64,000 bases of DNA, from positions 89,135-153,134 of the forward strand of contig NZ_JACYHA010000008.1 of the NCBI RefSeq assembly GCF_014837155.1, in the 5' to 3' direction. Position 1 is the stretch's first letter; each line of letters opens with the position of its first letter. This document shows positions 26,362-36,098 of the stretch, piece after piece. The position numbers and the translations under genes are program-made. The notes beneath the pieces are model-generated. The model was given only the letters and a program-made list of their open reading frames with translations. It made no database searches and was not told where the DNA came from. Source of the DNA: Litchfieldia stipae (GTDB lineage: Bacteria > Bacillota > Bacilli > Bacillales > Bacillaceae_L).

Positions 26362-27300
26362 TTATTTCATCTGTTCAACCAAATGAAGATTAACCCATTC
26401 ACTATTCGTGATATCAAGGTGATAAGACCCACTTCCAAGTGTCAATAAACCCTTATAGCGCTGATGATAATTTACCTCTTCCTCATCTGATTCCTCGACC
26501 TTATCCCATTTATGCCCATAGCCCTTTAACGACTCTGATACAAGAGCTGAAACCTGCATATCACTGTCCTCATTCACATGAAGATTGACCGTACCCGCAC
26601 CATCTACTACCCAATGATTCCCTATAGATGTCGCATATAATCCAATTTCATTACCCTGTCCACGAACCTCTAGACGTAGATTCTCTGGCACGACAATCGT
26701 TGGTGAAATATTCGTGTACGATCCAGAAAAAGGACTATTTTTCACCTTTGGCTGCTTAAGATAAATATAAAAAGTATTACCAACCGTTTTTGTCATCATA
26801 TACTCATCTACATTTGTAATAGGTGGTTCTTCTTTAGGCAGAATGTCTGAACGATAAGTTCCAAACACATGAAGTTCGTCTTCTTTCGTTGCTTCCACCT
26901 TTACAGCTTGAAAACCTGTTTCAACGATTACACGTTGTATATCTTCCGGCAAATTCTCAGCAAGTGCAGGCAAATCAAATGTCTTCTGCTCTGATCCAAC
27001 CACTGTGTGTACTTCCTCTAATAAACCGCTAGACGTTAATACAGTTAAGGCAATCCCAACTGTACCTAAAACGCCAACAAATAGTATGCTTAAAATATCA
27101 TATTTAATGATCGGGTTCTCCTGCTTTGAAAAAAAGAGAAAGAGTAGAATTTCAATTCCAAGCACCACAAGAATCGCTGGCCACCACATGACAAGGGGCA
27201 CAAACGCCCCAGTTCCTTTGACTTGTGAGATTGATAGAATGACTCCGAGCAAAATCAGGGATAATCCCATAGACACCGTACCTACACGCCATTTCCTCAT
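26362..27300 (-). CDS. Membrane protein with LiaF-like adhesin-fold tail
   Basis: Protein of 312 aa with three or four N-terminal helices (about 9-26, 35-55, 68-90) carrying the MWWPAILVVLGIEILLF pattern of DUF5668/LiaI-LiaF-type membrane domains. An extracytoplasmic beta-rich part follows (LRLEVRGQGNEIGLYATSIG) similar in style to toast-rack/adhesin-like domains of LiaF. Its ATG overlaps the previous gene's stop by 4 bases (ATGA). It is the last gene of the sigma factor operon. A role in envelope stress control is inferred from this context. Confidence 0.7.
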   Translation of the reverse strand: MRKWRVGTVSMGLSLILLGVILSISQVKGTGAFVPLVMWWPAILVVLGIEILLFLFFSKQENPIIKYDILSILFVGVLGTVGIALTVLTSSGLLEEVHTVVGSEQKTFDLPALAENLPEDIQRVIVETGFQAVKVEATKEDELHVFGTYRSDILPKEEPPITNVDEYMMTKTVGNTFYIYLKQPKVKNSPFSGSYTNISPTIVVPENLRLEVRGQGNEIGLYATSIGNHWVVDGAGTVNLHVNEDSDMQVSALVSESLKGYGHKWDKVEESDEEEVNYHQRYKGLLTLGSGSYHLDITNSEWVNLHLVEQMK

Positions 27301-28403
27301 TGCACTTCCTCCTTCCGACTCTTACTACCTAAGATAAGCTTCAAGCCTCCACCAATAAGCAAAGTACATATCACAAAGGTTTGAAAGTAATTATAGTACC
27401 AAAATGAAAGATCAATCCCGAACTTTGTATCTAGCAATGGGCTTAATGAACTGACTAACACATTATCAAACATATAATACAAGCCTAATGCAAGGAGCCC
27501 AATCCCAAACCAACGCTGGTGATTGATGAAGTAAGAAACAAGTGGAATATCCTCGACATCTTCTTCCCCATGCTTTGACACCTTTTGCAGAGCATCAAAG
27601 AAGCTATAAAACCAAATCAATGGGATGAGAAATAAGAACAAAGATAATCTTAAAATATCAAGGATATATATCCCGAATAGGAATGCCGCCATAAGCTGAA
27701 GCCCACGTCTTTGTAAGCCTAGATACATATGACCCGCTCCAGGGAAAATCGATAGAATTGTTGCAAGTGCTTTACTCTTTTTCCCTTGCTCACGTCTTGT
27801 ATCTTCAAAATCCTCTAGCACTGTTCGATCGGCTAACTCCTCCCCTTTTTGTTTCTTATTCAGCTGTTGGATCGAATCGAACATATTATAAATCCAGATG
27901 ATTGGTAGAATTCCTAGAAACGTCATAAAACCGCCTTGACCCGTCATCGCTGTGATAAACACAATCATCATCGCTAGTCCAAAGAAACCTATTAGAAACG
28001 TCAATCCTCTATTCATTAACCCTAAATGAAAATGCCCTAACCCTGGAATAAAGGATAGTAGAATCGTATTAAATCGCTCACTATCATTTGTAGCAGGAGC
28101 AACTTGTTGAACAGTTCCCTCTACATTTTCATGCCGCGGTAAAGCTTCATTTGTTTTATGACTACCTTTTATTAAGTAGATAATCATATCAAACATGTTA
28201 ATGACACCTATGAAAAACACACTAATAAAAGCAAAAATGACGTATTCTTCGCCATAATAATTTACTGCTCCGACAAATAGAAACATGATGAACGATAGGA
28301 TTGAGATTCCTGCGTAAAAGTAACCTCGTTTTCGTCCCATATATAAGTGGCCTGCTCCAGGAATGAATGAAAGCAGAAATCCAGTCATTGCATTTTTCTT
28401 CAT
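27297..28403 (-). CDS. Membrane protein with three FIPGAGHxYxG repeats
   Basis: Multi-spanning protein of 368 aa. The motif FIPGAGHLYMG occurs near residue 13, FIPGLGHFHLG near 113 and IFPGAGHMYLG near 212, each followed by two helices, so three TM2-like units are fused. A C-terminal DUF5668-like pair of helices (RWFGIGLLALGLYYMFDN) ends it. The ATG at 28403 is preferred over 28436 because AAGGAAGGTG sits six bases before it and the previous stop is adjacent. Third gene of the sigma operon; its biochemical role is unknown. Confidence 0.75.
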   Translation of the reverse strand: MKKNAMTGFLLSFIPGAGHLYMGRKRGYFYAGISILSFIMFLFVGAVNYYGEEYVIFAFISVFFIGVINMFDMIIYLIKGSHKTNEALPRHENVEGTVQQVAPATNDSERFNTILLSFIPGLGHFHLGLMNRGLTFLIGFFGLAMMIVFITAMTGQGGFMTFLGILPIIWIYNMFDSIQQLNKKQKGEELADRTVLEDFEDTRREQGKKSKALATILSIFPGAGHMYLGLQRRGLQLMAAFLFGIYILDILRLSLFLFLIPLIWFYSFFDALQKVSKHGEEDVEDIPLVSYFINHQRWFGIGLLALGLYYMFDNVLVSSLSPLLDTKFGIDLSFWYYNYFQTFVICTLLIGGGLKLILGSKSRKEEVQ

Positions 28404-28404
28404 C

Positions 28405-28857
28405 TTATTCACCTTCCTTTTGTTGTTTTGGTTCAAATAAGTTAATAATGTTAATGGCTTTTTCCATTAAGCTCTCTGTCATCGTCGTCTCTTTGCTAGT
28501 ATTTGAGGCAGCCTCAACCGTTGAGACAAATCCTGTTATGTTTTGAAAGACGCCTGAAGACATCAATCCAAATGTAATTGTTGCTGCAATTCCATAATGG
28601 AATAGTGGGTGCTGGGTGAATCTTCGCTTTCTAACTGACTTACTTTCCTCACTAAACGGCAATTGCTTAATAACCTCTTCAGTAAGTTGATCATCCATTA
28701 ATTCAGGTAGATGTTCAGACTGTTCGATGAGTGTCATATAGAGTTCAAGGCATTGATCACATGAATAGAGATGATTTTCTACCTGCTCCCGTTGATTCTC
28801 TTCTAACTCATTATTGATATATTTAGACCAGATCTCTTGATTGTAATGGTTCATCAA
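28405..28857 (-). CDS. Zinc-finger anti-sigma factor
   Basis: Protein of 150 aa with an N-terminal anti-sigma domain: the HxxxCxxC zinc motif reads HLYSCDQC (about residues 29-36). One transmembrane helix lies at about 87-105, so the N-terminus should be cytoplasmic. It overlaps the ECF sigma gene by 4 bases (ATGA). It should bind the sigma factor and release it on an envelope signal; the signal is not known. Confidence 0.85.
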   Translation of the reverse strand: MMNHYNQEIWSKYINNELEENQREQVENHLYSCDQCLELYMTLIEQSEHLPELMDDQLTEEVIKQLPFSEESKSVRKRRFTQHPLFHYGIAATITFGLMSSGVFQNITGFVSTVEAASNTSKETTMTESLMEKAINIINLFEPKQQKEGE

Positions 28858-29405
28858 AAATCATCCTCCTTCCAATGTTTTTTCATCCATTTCCTAGCTC
28901 TATGCAACTTCACTTCAACCGTCTTCACTGCAACTTGTTGCTCCTGGGCAATTTGCTTATAGTTTTTCTCGGTTAGGTAATAAGCCTGAATGACTTCACG
29001 GTAATTATCTGGTAACTCATTAATTCGATTTCGTACAACTTCACTTTGTTCTTTTCTAAGTAGAGGAACAACCACATCTTCCTCTGACTCTGCCATGACG
29101 GACAGTGCGTCTTGTTCAACCACACTTTCCTTTTGTCTGGCATGCTTTCGTTTCAAATCGATCGCGGTATTCATTGCAATTCTTGTCATCCATGTCTTGA
29201 AGCCCTGATGTTGATACTTAGGGAGAGCGTAATAGATTTTAATAAATGCTTCTTGGGTTACATCCTCAGCATCATTTTCATTCCGAACCACCGAGTATAC
29301 AACCTTATATAAATAGTTCCGGTACTTTTCAATCAGAAAGCGAAATGCCTGTTCATTACCAGCTATCGCCTTCTCAATCAGCTTCTCATCCTCTATTACA
29401 CCCAC
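28854..29405 (-). CDS. ECF RNA polymerase sigma factor
   Basis: Sigma factor of 183 aa with region 2 (YKVVYSVVRNENDAEDVTQEAFIKIYYAL) split at about 33-60 and region 4 (NYKQIAQEQQVAVKTVEVKLHRARK) near 148-172. It heads a four-gene operon with a ZAS-type anti-sigma and two membrane proteins. The GTG start at 29405 is kept although its ribosome binding site is weak; no better in-frame start is seen. B. subtilis lacks a sigma factor at this place, so this block is a difference from that layout. Confidence 0.87.
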   Translation of the reverse strand: MGVIEDEKLIEKAIAGNEQAFRFLIEKYRNYLYKVVYSVVRNENDAEDVTQEAFIKIYYALPKYQHQGFKTWMTRIAMNTAIDLKRKHARQKESVVEQDALSVMAESEEDVVVPLLRKEQSEVVRNRINELPDNYREVIQAYYLTEKNYKQIAQEQQVAVKTVEVKLHRARKWMKKHWKEDDF

Positions 29406-29428
29406 CCCCTTTCTCTCTATCTATTAAA

Positions 29429-29457
29429 TAAACGTGTAGAATTTCAAGACCCCTACA
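29429..29457 (-). promoter_or_regulatory. Candidate ECF promoter of the sigma operon
   Basis: On the minus strand TGTAGG (29457-29452) and CGTTTA (29434-29429) are spaced 17 bases, like ECF -35/-10 blocks. GTGTAG and CTACAC also form a dyad here (29434-29458). It lies about 25 bases upstream of the sigma start. Confidence 0.4.
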
Positions 29458-29506
29458 CTTTTTATTAAAAAATATGTTATTTATATTTTACTTGGTTCAA
29501 GACAAA

Positions 29507-29541
29507 AAAAGATAGAGTAGCCATTTACCACTCTATCTTTT
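29507..29541. terminator. Bidirectional terminator
   Basis: AAAAGATAGAGT (29507-29518) pairs perfectly with ACTCTATCTTTT (29530-29541), T-rich on both strands. It ends the small membrane protein transcript on the minus strand, just upstream of the sigma operon. Confidence 0.85.
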
Positions 29542-29549
29542 CTCATCCG

Positions 29550-29849
29550 CTATTCCATTTTCTTTACTCGCTTCTTACGTAATCCAACTGATAGGATCCA
29601 TGTAAGACCAGAAAAGCATACGTACATGAAGAGCGTATCAAAAGTAAATATTTGCTCTGAGTACATTCCCTCTTCATAAAAATAACCCCAAAACCAAAGA
29701 TCAAAAAGCATATTGATCGCTAACTGTACCAGCACTCCGACAAGTATTTTATTTGTTTTCCAATTAATCAGTAGCCCCATACCAATTGAAATGGGTACAA
29801 CTAATAGCGTCAGAGCGATTGGATGAAACAAAGTTGAATAGCTAACCAA
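29550..29849 (-). CDS. Small membrane protein of unknown function
   Basis: Predicted protein of 99 aa with three or four helices and a basic tail (LRKKRVKKME). A GTG at 29858 gives three extra residues, but TTG at 29849 has GAGGTG with a 6-base gap and is chosen. Hydrophobic segments lie at about 9-28, 34-52 and 75-92, with an acidic YFYEEGMYSE loop. I do not recognise a family. It lies between gatB and the sigma operon with terminators on both sides, so it is its own unit. Confidence 0.65.
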   Translation of the reverse strand: MVSYSTLFHPIALTLLVVPISIGMGLLINWKTNKILVGVLVQLAINMLFDLWFWGYFYEEGMYSEQIFTFDTLFMYVCFSGLTWILSVGLRKKRVKKME

Positions 29850-29875
29850 ACCAATCACCTCATAAAAATCATTCT

Positions 29876-29913
29876 AAAAAGCACACCACCAGATTAAGAG
29901 TGATGTGCTTTTT
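29876..29913 (-). terminator. Terminator of gatCAB
   Basis: AAAAAGCACA (29876-29885) pairs with TGTGCTTTTT (29904-29913) around an 18-nt loop, 17 bases after the gatB stop. Confidence 0.82.
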
Positions 29914-29929
29914 AACAACGGTAGATTTA

Positions 29930-31360
29930 TTATCTCTTATTTAATTCTGCCGCTAATATCTTATTTACAAGCTGTGGATTTGCTTGTCCTTTTGTTTCTT
30001 TCATCACTTGACCAACAAGGAATCCAATTGCCTTGCCTTTACCACCCTTGAAATCTTCCACTGATTGAGGATTTGCATCAATGATCTTTGTGATAATTTC
30101 AGTTAATGCACCCTCATCCGAAATTTGAACTAAACCTTTTTCTTTTACAATCGCTTCTGCGTCGCCACCGTTTTCGATAAGCTCCTTGAAGACGGTCTTC
30201 GCAATTTTTGAAGAAATCGTTCCATCGGCAATCAGCTTGATCATTCCAGCTAATCCCTCCGCTGTTAACGCGACATCCTGTAGGCTCTTCGACTCTGAAT
30301 TTAAGTAAGCTGACACATCACCCATGATCCAGTTTGAAGCTTGTTTCGCGTCAGCTCCCGCTCCAACAACAGATTCAAAGAAATCTGCCATTTCCTTAGA
30401 CATCGTTAATACTGCTGCATCATATTCAGGAAGTCCTAGTTCTTCTACATAGCGCTTCTTACGCGCATCTGGTAGCTCAGGAATTTCTGCGCGAACACGT
30501 GCTTTCCACTCATCATCAATATAGAGCTCAACAAGATCTGGCTCAGGGAAGTAACGATAGTCATCAGATCCCTCTTTGACACGCATGAGAAGAGTTGTCT
30601 TTGTTGCCTCATCATAGCGGCGTGTTTCTTGATCGATCACACCACCAGCATTTAACACCTCGGCTTGACGCTTTTCTTCATATTCTAAGCCCTTTTGAAC
30701 AAACGCAAATGAATTTAGATTCTTAAGCTCTGTCTTTGTTCCAAACTCTTCTTGTCCTACTGGTCGTAAGGAGATGTTCGCATCACAACGCAATGACCCT
30801 TCTTCCATTTTCACATCAGAAACGCCTGTATATTGGATGATTGACTTCAATTTCTCAAGATACGCATACGCCTCTTCAGGAGTACGTATATCTGGCTCTG
30901 ATACAATCTCAACTAATGGTGTTCCTTGACGATTGTAGTCACATAGCGAATAGCCATCACCAGTATGAGTTAGCTTTCCTGCATCCTCTTCAAGATGTAG
31001 TCGAGTAATCCCAATTCGCTTCGTCTCACCATTTACTTCAATATCAATCCAGCCATTCTCACCGATTGGCTTATCAAATTGAGAGATTTGGTACGCCTTT
31101 GGATTGTCTGGGTAAAAATAGTTCTTACGGTCAAACTTTGTTTCTGTTGCGACCTCGCAGTTCAAAGCCATCGCAGCTTTCATTGCATAATCAACAGCCT
31201 GTTTGTTTAACACAGGAAGAACTCCAGGATACCCAAGGTCAATCACAGATGTATTTGAATTCGGCTCAGCACCAAACGCATTTGGACTGCTTGAGAAAAT
31301 TTTTGATTTTGTTTTAAGTTCAACATGGACCTCAAGTCCAATGACGGTTTCAAAGTTCAT
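29930..31360 (-). CDS. gatB: Aspartyl/glutamyl-tRNA amidotransferase subunit B
   Basis: GatB, 476 aa, full length. Start [19 protein letters not shown] and the middle [21 protein letters not shown] segment (here [15 protein letters not shown]) are hallmark sequences; the C-terminal tail domain ends with [16 protein letters not shown]. GatB binds the misacylated tRNA and activates Glu/Asp with ATP, passing ammonia from GatA, to make Gln-tRNA or Asn-tRNA. Third gene of gatCAB, 11 bases after gatA. Confidence 0.96.
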   Translation of the reverse strand: MNFETVIGLEVHVELKTKSKIFSSSPNAFGAEPNSNTSVIDLGYPGVLPVLNKQAVDYAMKAAMALNCEVATETKFDRKNYFYPDNPKAYQISQFDKPIGENGWIDIEVNGETKRIGITRLHLEEDAGKLTHTGDGYSLCDYNRQGTPLVEIVSEPDIRTPEEAYAYLEKLKSIIQYTGVSDVKMEEGSLRCDANISLRPVGQEEFGTKTELKNLNSFAFVQKGLEYEEKRQAEVLNAGGVIDQETRRYDEATKTTLLMRVKEGSDDYRYFPEPDLVELYIDDEWKARVRAEIPELPDARKKRYVEELGLPEYDAAVLTMSKEMADFFESVVGAGADAKQASNWIMGDVSAYLNSESKSLQDVALTAEGLAGMIKLIADGTISSKIAKTVFKELIENGGDAEAIVKEKGLVQISDEGALTEIITKIIDANPQSVEDFKGGKGKAIGFLVGQVMKETKGQANPQLVNKILAAELNKR

Positions 31361-31371
31361 TTTTTCACCCC

Positions 31372-32832
31372 TTACAATTGTGGTTTTGCTTTATGAAATT
31401 CTGTTGCTTGCTCAAACGCATCAGCAACACGATAAATGGTACTCTCATCAAAATGCTTTCCAATGATTTGTAACCCTAATGGAAGCCCCTCAGTAGAAAG
31501 ACCACAAGGAACAGAAATAGCAGGTACACCCGCTAAGTTCATTGGGATAGTTAAAATATCATTGGCATACATGGTTAGTGGATCTGAGATCTTTTCCCCT
31601 ATTTTGAACGCAGGAGTTGGAGTTGTTGGCCCGATAATAACATCGTACTTTTCAAATACATCCTCGAAATCCTTTTTAATTAATGTACGAACTTTTTGTG
31701 CCTTTTTATAATAAGCATCATAGTAACCTGAGCTTAACGCAAATGTTCCTAGCATAATACGACGCTTCACTTCATCTCCAAAGCCTTCACTTCTCGTCTG
31801 CTTGTACATTTCTAACAGGTTAGTAGCATTGTCTGTGCGGTATCCATATCTTACACCATCAAATCTCGATAGGTTTGCTGATGCTTCTGATGATGATAAA
31901 AGGTAGTAGGTTGCAACTGCATATTTAGAGTGAGGCAGTGATACCTCTTCCCACGTAGCACCAAGACCTTCTAATACCTTCAGTGCACTTAATACAGATT
32001 GCTTCACTTCTTCACTTACACCTTCACCAAGGTATTCACTTGGTACAGCAATTTTCAATCCCTTCACATCTCCTGTAAGAGCGGAAAGATAATCTGGAAC
32101 GTCCACATTAGCAGATGTCCCGTCCATTGGGTCGACACCTGCAATCGCTTGAAGTAAATAAGCATTGTCTTCAACACTATTTGTAATTGGCCCAATAATA
32201 TCTAGCGATGACGCAAACGCTACAAGTCCATAACGAGACACGCGACCATATGTAGGCTTAAGTCCAACTACACCACAGAAAGAAGCTGGTTGTCGTACTG
32301 AACCACCTGTATCAGATCCAAGAGAAAATGGCACCTCACCTGCAGCAACAGCTACAGCTGAACCACCGCTCGAACCACCTGGAACATAATCTGTATTCCA
32401 TGGATTCTTCGTTACCTTGAACCCTGAGTTCTCAGTGGATGACCCCATCGCAAACTCGTCCATATTTAACTTACCAATGGTTACTGATTCCGCTTCCTGC
32501 AATCTTTGAACAACAGTTGCGTCATAGATTGGATCGAAGTTTTCAAGGATCTTACTCGCACAGGTTGTACGAAGACCTTTTGTTACGATATTATCTTTAA
32601 TACCAATTGGCATCCCAAATAAAAGACCGAATTGATCCTTTGTTCCAATTGCTTCATCTAATTGCTTGGCATAGCTTCGAGCTTTCTCTTCATCTAATGT
32701 TAAAAATGCTTGAACCTTGTCCTCAACCTCATTCATTCGTTTGTATGATTGGTCCACAAGGTCAGTAACAGATATTTCTTTCTTATGTAACATACTATGT
32801 AATTCTGAAATTTTATGATCAAAAAGAGACAT
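31372..32832 (-). CDS. gatA: Aspartyl/glutamyl-tRNA amidotransferase subunit A
   Basis: Amidase-signature enzyme of 486 aa. The Ser-cisSer-Lys triad is visible: Lys79 in GIKDN, Ser154 in GGSSGGSAV and nucleophile Ser178 in [11 protein letters not shown]. It releases ammonia from glutamine for transamidation in the GatCAB complex. It follows gatC by 18 bases and precedes gatB, all under one transcript. Confidence 0.96.
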   Translation of the reverse strand: MSLFDHKISELHSMLHKKEISVTDLVDQSYKRMNEVEDKVQAFLTLDEEKARSYAKQLDEAIGTKDQFGLLFGMPIGIKDNIVTKGLRTTCASKILENFDPIYDATVVQRLQEAESVTIGKLNMDEFAMGSSTENSGFKVTKNPWNTDYVPGGSSGGSAVAVAAGEVPFSLGSDTGGSVRQPASFCGVVGLKPTYGRVSRYGLVAFASSLDIIGPITNSVEDNAYLLQAIAGVDPMDGTSANVDVPDYLSALTGDVKGLKIAVPSEYLGEGVSEEVKQSVLSALKVLEGLGATWEEVSLPHSKYAVATYYLLSSSEASANLSRFDGVRYGYRTDNATNLLEMYKQTRSEGFGDEVKRRIMLGTFALSSGYYDAYYKKAQKVRTLIKKDFEDVFEKYDVIIGPTTPTPAFKIGEKISDPLTMYANDILTIPMNLAGVPAISVPCGLSTEGLPLGLQIIGKHFDESTIYRVADAFEQATEFHKAKPQL

Positions 32833-32850
32833 TCTCTTTCCTCCCCTCCC

Positions 32851-33141
32851 TTACTCAATAATTGATGGCACTCGAATGTGTCCATCCTTTGAATCTGGTG
32901 CATTCTTCAAGACTTCTTCAACAGGTAATCCTGACTTTGATACATCCTCACGTAAGACATTCTTCATCGGTAATACATGTGATGTTGGCACAACATTTTC
33001 TGTATCTAATTCATTTAATTGCTCTGCAAATGTGATAATATCATCTAATTGCTTCGCAAACATTTTCGCTTCATCTTCAGTAACCGCTAATCTTGCAAGG
33101 TTTGCAACATGCTTTACTTGATCAATTGATATTCTAGACAT
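32851..33141 (-). CDS. gatC: Aspartyl/glutamyl-tRNA amidotransferase subunit C
   Basis: GatC, 96 aa, normal size. It carries the conserved [16 protein letters not shown] start and the [11 protein letters not shown] end; it stabilises the GatA-GatB interface. It heads gatCAB. An AGGTG site precedes the ATG. Confidence 0.95.
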   Translation of the reverse strand: MSRISIDQVKHVANLARLAVTEDEAKMFAKQLDDIITFAEQLNELDTENVVPTSHVLPMKNVLREDVSKSGLPVEEVLKNAPDSKDGHIRVPSIIE

Positions 33142-33294
33142 AAATCATTTCACCTCCACGGAATTCGCCCCTCGACATTACCTCGATAATACCAAAGTTT
33201 AGGGCTTTAAAGCAAGAATTCGTCTGGTGAATTCACGATTATTGTGAATTTTTTGAAGCAGAGTGTATTCAGTCTACGGAGTTTCGGCACAAAA

Positions 33295-33343
33295 AAAGAG
33301 CCGCACTTGGAATAGTTCACACCTCCAAGCACGACTCTCTTTC
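33295..33343 (-). terminator. Terminator of the proline symporter gene
   Basis: A long imperfect stem pairs AAAGAG and CTTGGA (33295-33311) with TCCAAG and CTCTCTTT (33324-33342). On the minus strand it is followed by a T7 run. It lies 12 bases after the putP stop. Confidence 0.7.
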
Positions 33344-33354
33344 ATTTATAACGA

Positions 33355-34851
33355 TTAGCCACGAGCTTTCTCAAACTCATCTTGAATTTCCTGTGAAGGA
33401 GCTTCAGTTGCCAAACTCACTACACATATTGCGATTGTAGCAATAATGAAGCCAGGTACGATCTCGTAGAGGCTAAATGGAATAACTGCCTCTTTAATGA
33501 CTTCTCCAGCTTCATTTAATTTGTCAGTGGAAAGGATCTTCCAAACAACTACTGTGATTGCTCCAGTTACCATTCCAGCCAAAGCACCCCATCGATTCAT
33601 TCGTTTCCAGAAAAGGGATAAAATGATAACGGGACCAAACGCAGCTCCAAAACCAGCCCAAGCGTAACTTACTAAATCTAATACTGAGCTTTCTGGATTC
33701 ATTGCAAGTAAAATTGCAATTAAAGCAATAACCCCAACAGAAATTCGACCTACCCATACAAGTTCCTTTTCAGTAGCATCCTTTTTCAAGATAGCTTTAT
33801 AGAAATCCTCTGCGACTGCACTTGATGAAACAAGAAGCTGAGAATCAATTGTACTCATAATTGCTGCTAAGATCGCGGCTAATAGAATACCAGATACCCA
33901 TGGATTGAATAATACATCGGTGAAAATAATAAATACCTGCTCACCATTTGGTAGTGGTGAATCTGCAAAATAAGCGATACCCGCAAATCCTGTAAACACA
34001 GCACCGAATAATCCAAATACCATCCAAGCCATACCTACTAATCTAGCTTTCGGAACATCTTTTACTGAACGTAATGCCATAAAACGAGTTAGAATATGTG
34101 GCTGACCAAAATATCCAAGTCCCCATGCTAACAGCGAGATAATCCCAATTCCAGTCATTCCAGTGAAAGCATCTAAATAGGTTGGGTCAATGTCTCCAAC
34201 GGCATTAACTGTATCACTCCAACCACCTAGCTTACTCACAGCAACAATTGGCACAACGATCAATGCAAGGAACATCAGAATCCCTTGAATGAAATCCGTC
34301 CAACTTACTGCTAAGAATCCACCTAAAAATGTGTAAGAAATAATAACAATTGCACCTATCCATAATGCTGTTTGATATGAAAGTCCAAATGAAGATTCAA
34401 ATAATAATGCTCCACCTACCATACCTGATGACGTATAGAATGTGAAAAACAATAGAATAACTAATGCAGATATCACACGTAACGATTTAGAGGTATCCTT
34501 AAATCGATTTTCTAAGAAATCAGGAATCGTAATTGAATCATTTGCAACCTCTGTGTAGGTTCTTAATCTTCCTGCGACAAACTGCCAATTCAGATACGCA
34601 CCGATTGTCAGTCCAACCGCTAACCAAATTTGATTCATTCCTCCACTTGCATACACAGCACCTGGCAACCCTAATAATAGCCAACTACTCATATCCGAAG
34701 CACCTGCACTTAATGCCGCTACCCCTGGTCCTAATCGCCTTCCGCCTAATACATAGTCTGACAGATTGCTAGTTAGTTTATAAGCTGCAATACCTATACC
34801 TAACATCCCAATTAAATATACTATAAATGTTGTTAAAACTGCTGCATCCAT
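33355..34851 (-). CDS. putP: Sodium/proline symporter (PutP/OpuE type)
   Basis: Sodium:solute symporter of 498 aa with about 13 helices. GGRRLGPGVAALSAGASDMSSW-type N-terminal Na+ motif is present (split here: ALSAGASDMSSWLLLGLPG), along with GRLRTYTE and WGLGYFGQPHI. In B. subtilis the same locus holds opuE, which imports proline as an osmoprotectant; the nearby P5C dehydrogenase gene suggests use as nutrient here. It is preceded by a 39-aa small protein gene with a 4-base gap, likely an accessory subunit. Confidence 0.92.
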   Translation of the reverse strand: MDAAVLTTFIVYLIGMLGIGIAAYKLTSNLSDYVLGGRRLGPGVAALSAGASDMSSWLLLGLPGAVYASGGMNQIWLAVGLTIGAYLNWQFVAGRLRTYTEVANDSITIPDFLENRFKDTSKSLRVISALVILLFFTFYTSSGMVGGALLFESSFGLSYQTALWIGAIVIISYTFLGGFLAVSWTDFIQGILMFLALIVVPIVAVSKLGGWSDTVNAVGDIDPTYLDAFTGMTGIGIISLLAWGLGYFGQPHILTRFMALRSVKDVPKARLVGMAWMVFGLFGAVFTGFAGIAYFADSPLPNGEQVFIIFTDVLFNPWVSGILLAAILAAIMSTIDSQLLVSSSAVAEDFYKAILKKDATEKELVWVGRISVGVIALIAILLAMNPESSVLDLVSYAWAGFGAAFGPVIILSLFWKRMNRWGALAGMVTGAITVVVWKILSTDKLNEAGEVIKEAVIPFSLYEIVPGFIIATIAICVVSLATEAPSQEIQDEFEKARG

Positions 34852-34855
34852 CTAC

Positions 34856-34975
34856 TTAACCTCTCCCCTCAGATTTACTTTTCGCTGGTCTACATGTTAC
34901 GATCGATAATACAACTGTAGCTAGCATCGGAACTAAAAACCAAAACCAAGTAGCGCCTGTTAAAGAGTGTTCCAT
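34856..34975 (-). CDS. 39-aa small symporter-associated membrane protein
   Basis: ATG at 34975 has AGGAGGTG at a 5-base gap, an almost perfect ribosome binding site. The frame encodes 39 residues with one hydrophobic helix (about residues 10-27, GATWFWFLVPMLATVV) and a basic/polar tail (CRPAKSKSEGRG). Its stop is 4 bases before putP. SSS- and NSS-family symporters of Gram-positives are known to carry such short accessory proteins. It is too short for ordinary gene finding. Identity as such a subunit is inferred from size, topology and location. Confidence 0.78.
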   Translation of the reverse strand: MEHSLTGATWFWFLVPMLATVVLSIVTCRPAKSKSEGRG

Positions 34976-35349
34976 TCCTTCACCTCCTAAAAGTCTTGTC
35001 ACAAAATGGATATGCACAAGCATACAATTTCATGATAGTTCTTTTTTCACCCCTTGAATAAGACGGTATTAAAAACACCTTATTTATCGTAACATATAAC
35101 CATTTTCAGAACAGGGCGAATATTCAAATAACTATTGATAGATGTATAATTATTCATCAAAACGCATTATTTTTCCGTTATATGCCGATATAGATAATAT
35201 CTATTCATTGAAATTCATAAATTTAAGTTGAGCTTTTTGCTTATTTTGTGGAAATTCGTTCGAATTATGAAATGAATTCACTGCTTTTAAGTGAGGATAT
35301 TTTTTTGAAATTTGATGCTGAATTTAGATTGATGTAAGAGGAAATTGAG

Positions 35350-36040
35350 GTTTGTTGAATTAGTGAACATTTTCGTTGAATCATGCCGCTCCTTCGGCGG
35401 ATTATGGCACTAGTTCGGTGGATTTCGCTCCGATTCCGTTGAATGAATTGATATGCTTCAGCCAGGAAGGAACCTTCCGTTGAATCATGCCGTTCTTTCG
35501 TCGGATTATGGATCAAGTTCGGGGGATTCAGCCACGATTTCGTTGAATGAATTGATATGCTTCAGCCAGGAAGGAACCTTCCGTTGAATCATGCCGCTCC
35601 TTCGTCGGATTATAGCTCTAGTTCGGCGGATTCCGCTCCGATTTCGTTGAATGAATTGATATGCTTCAGCCAGGAAGGAACCTTCCGTTGAATCATGCTT
35701 CACTTTCGTCGGATTATGGCCCAAGTTCGGGGGATTCCGCCCCGATTTCGTTGAATAAATTGATATGCTTCAGCCGGGAAGCAACCTTCCGTTGAATCAT
35801 GCCGCTCCTTCGGCGGATTATGGCCCAAGTTCGGCGGATTCCGCTCCGATTTCGTTGAATGAATTGATATGCTTCAGCCAGGAAGGAACCTTCCGTTGAA
35901 TCATGTTTCACTTTCGTCGGATTATGGCCCAAGTTCGGGGGAGTCCGCTCCGATTCCGTTGAATGAATTGATATGCTACAGTCATAAAGGACCCTTCCGT
36001 TGGATCACGCTTCAATTCCGTCGGATTAAACTACGTACTC
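35350..36040. repeat. Six tandem copies of the 104-bp repeat (family A, array 2)
   Basis: The anchor CGTTGAATGAATTGATATGC starts at 35437, 35541, 35645, 35749, 35853 and 35957, exactly 104 bp apart. Units again carry the second GTTGAATCATG copy, a GCCGC/GCGGA hairpin and CAAGTTCGG, as in the array at 17.9-18.5 kb and in the same orientation. It fills the 1.1-kb gap between putP's small gene and pruA; upstream of it (34976-35340) only weak promoter-like sequence is visible. Frames through it are treated as spurious. Confidence 0.95.
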
Positions 36041-36066
36041 CCGCCCTACCTCGTTTTCCACACAAA

Positions 36067-36093
36067 AAAACCTCCAAATTCCGGAGGCTTTTT
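36067..36093 (-). terminator. Terminator of pruA
   Basis: CCTCC (36071-36075) and GGAGG (36083-36087) pair across a short loop, extended by A/T flanks; on the minus strand a T7 run follows. It lies 10 bases after the pruA stop. Confidence 0.75.
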
Positions 36094-36098
36094 CACTT

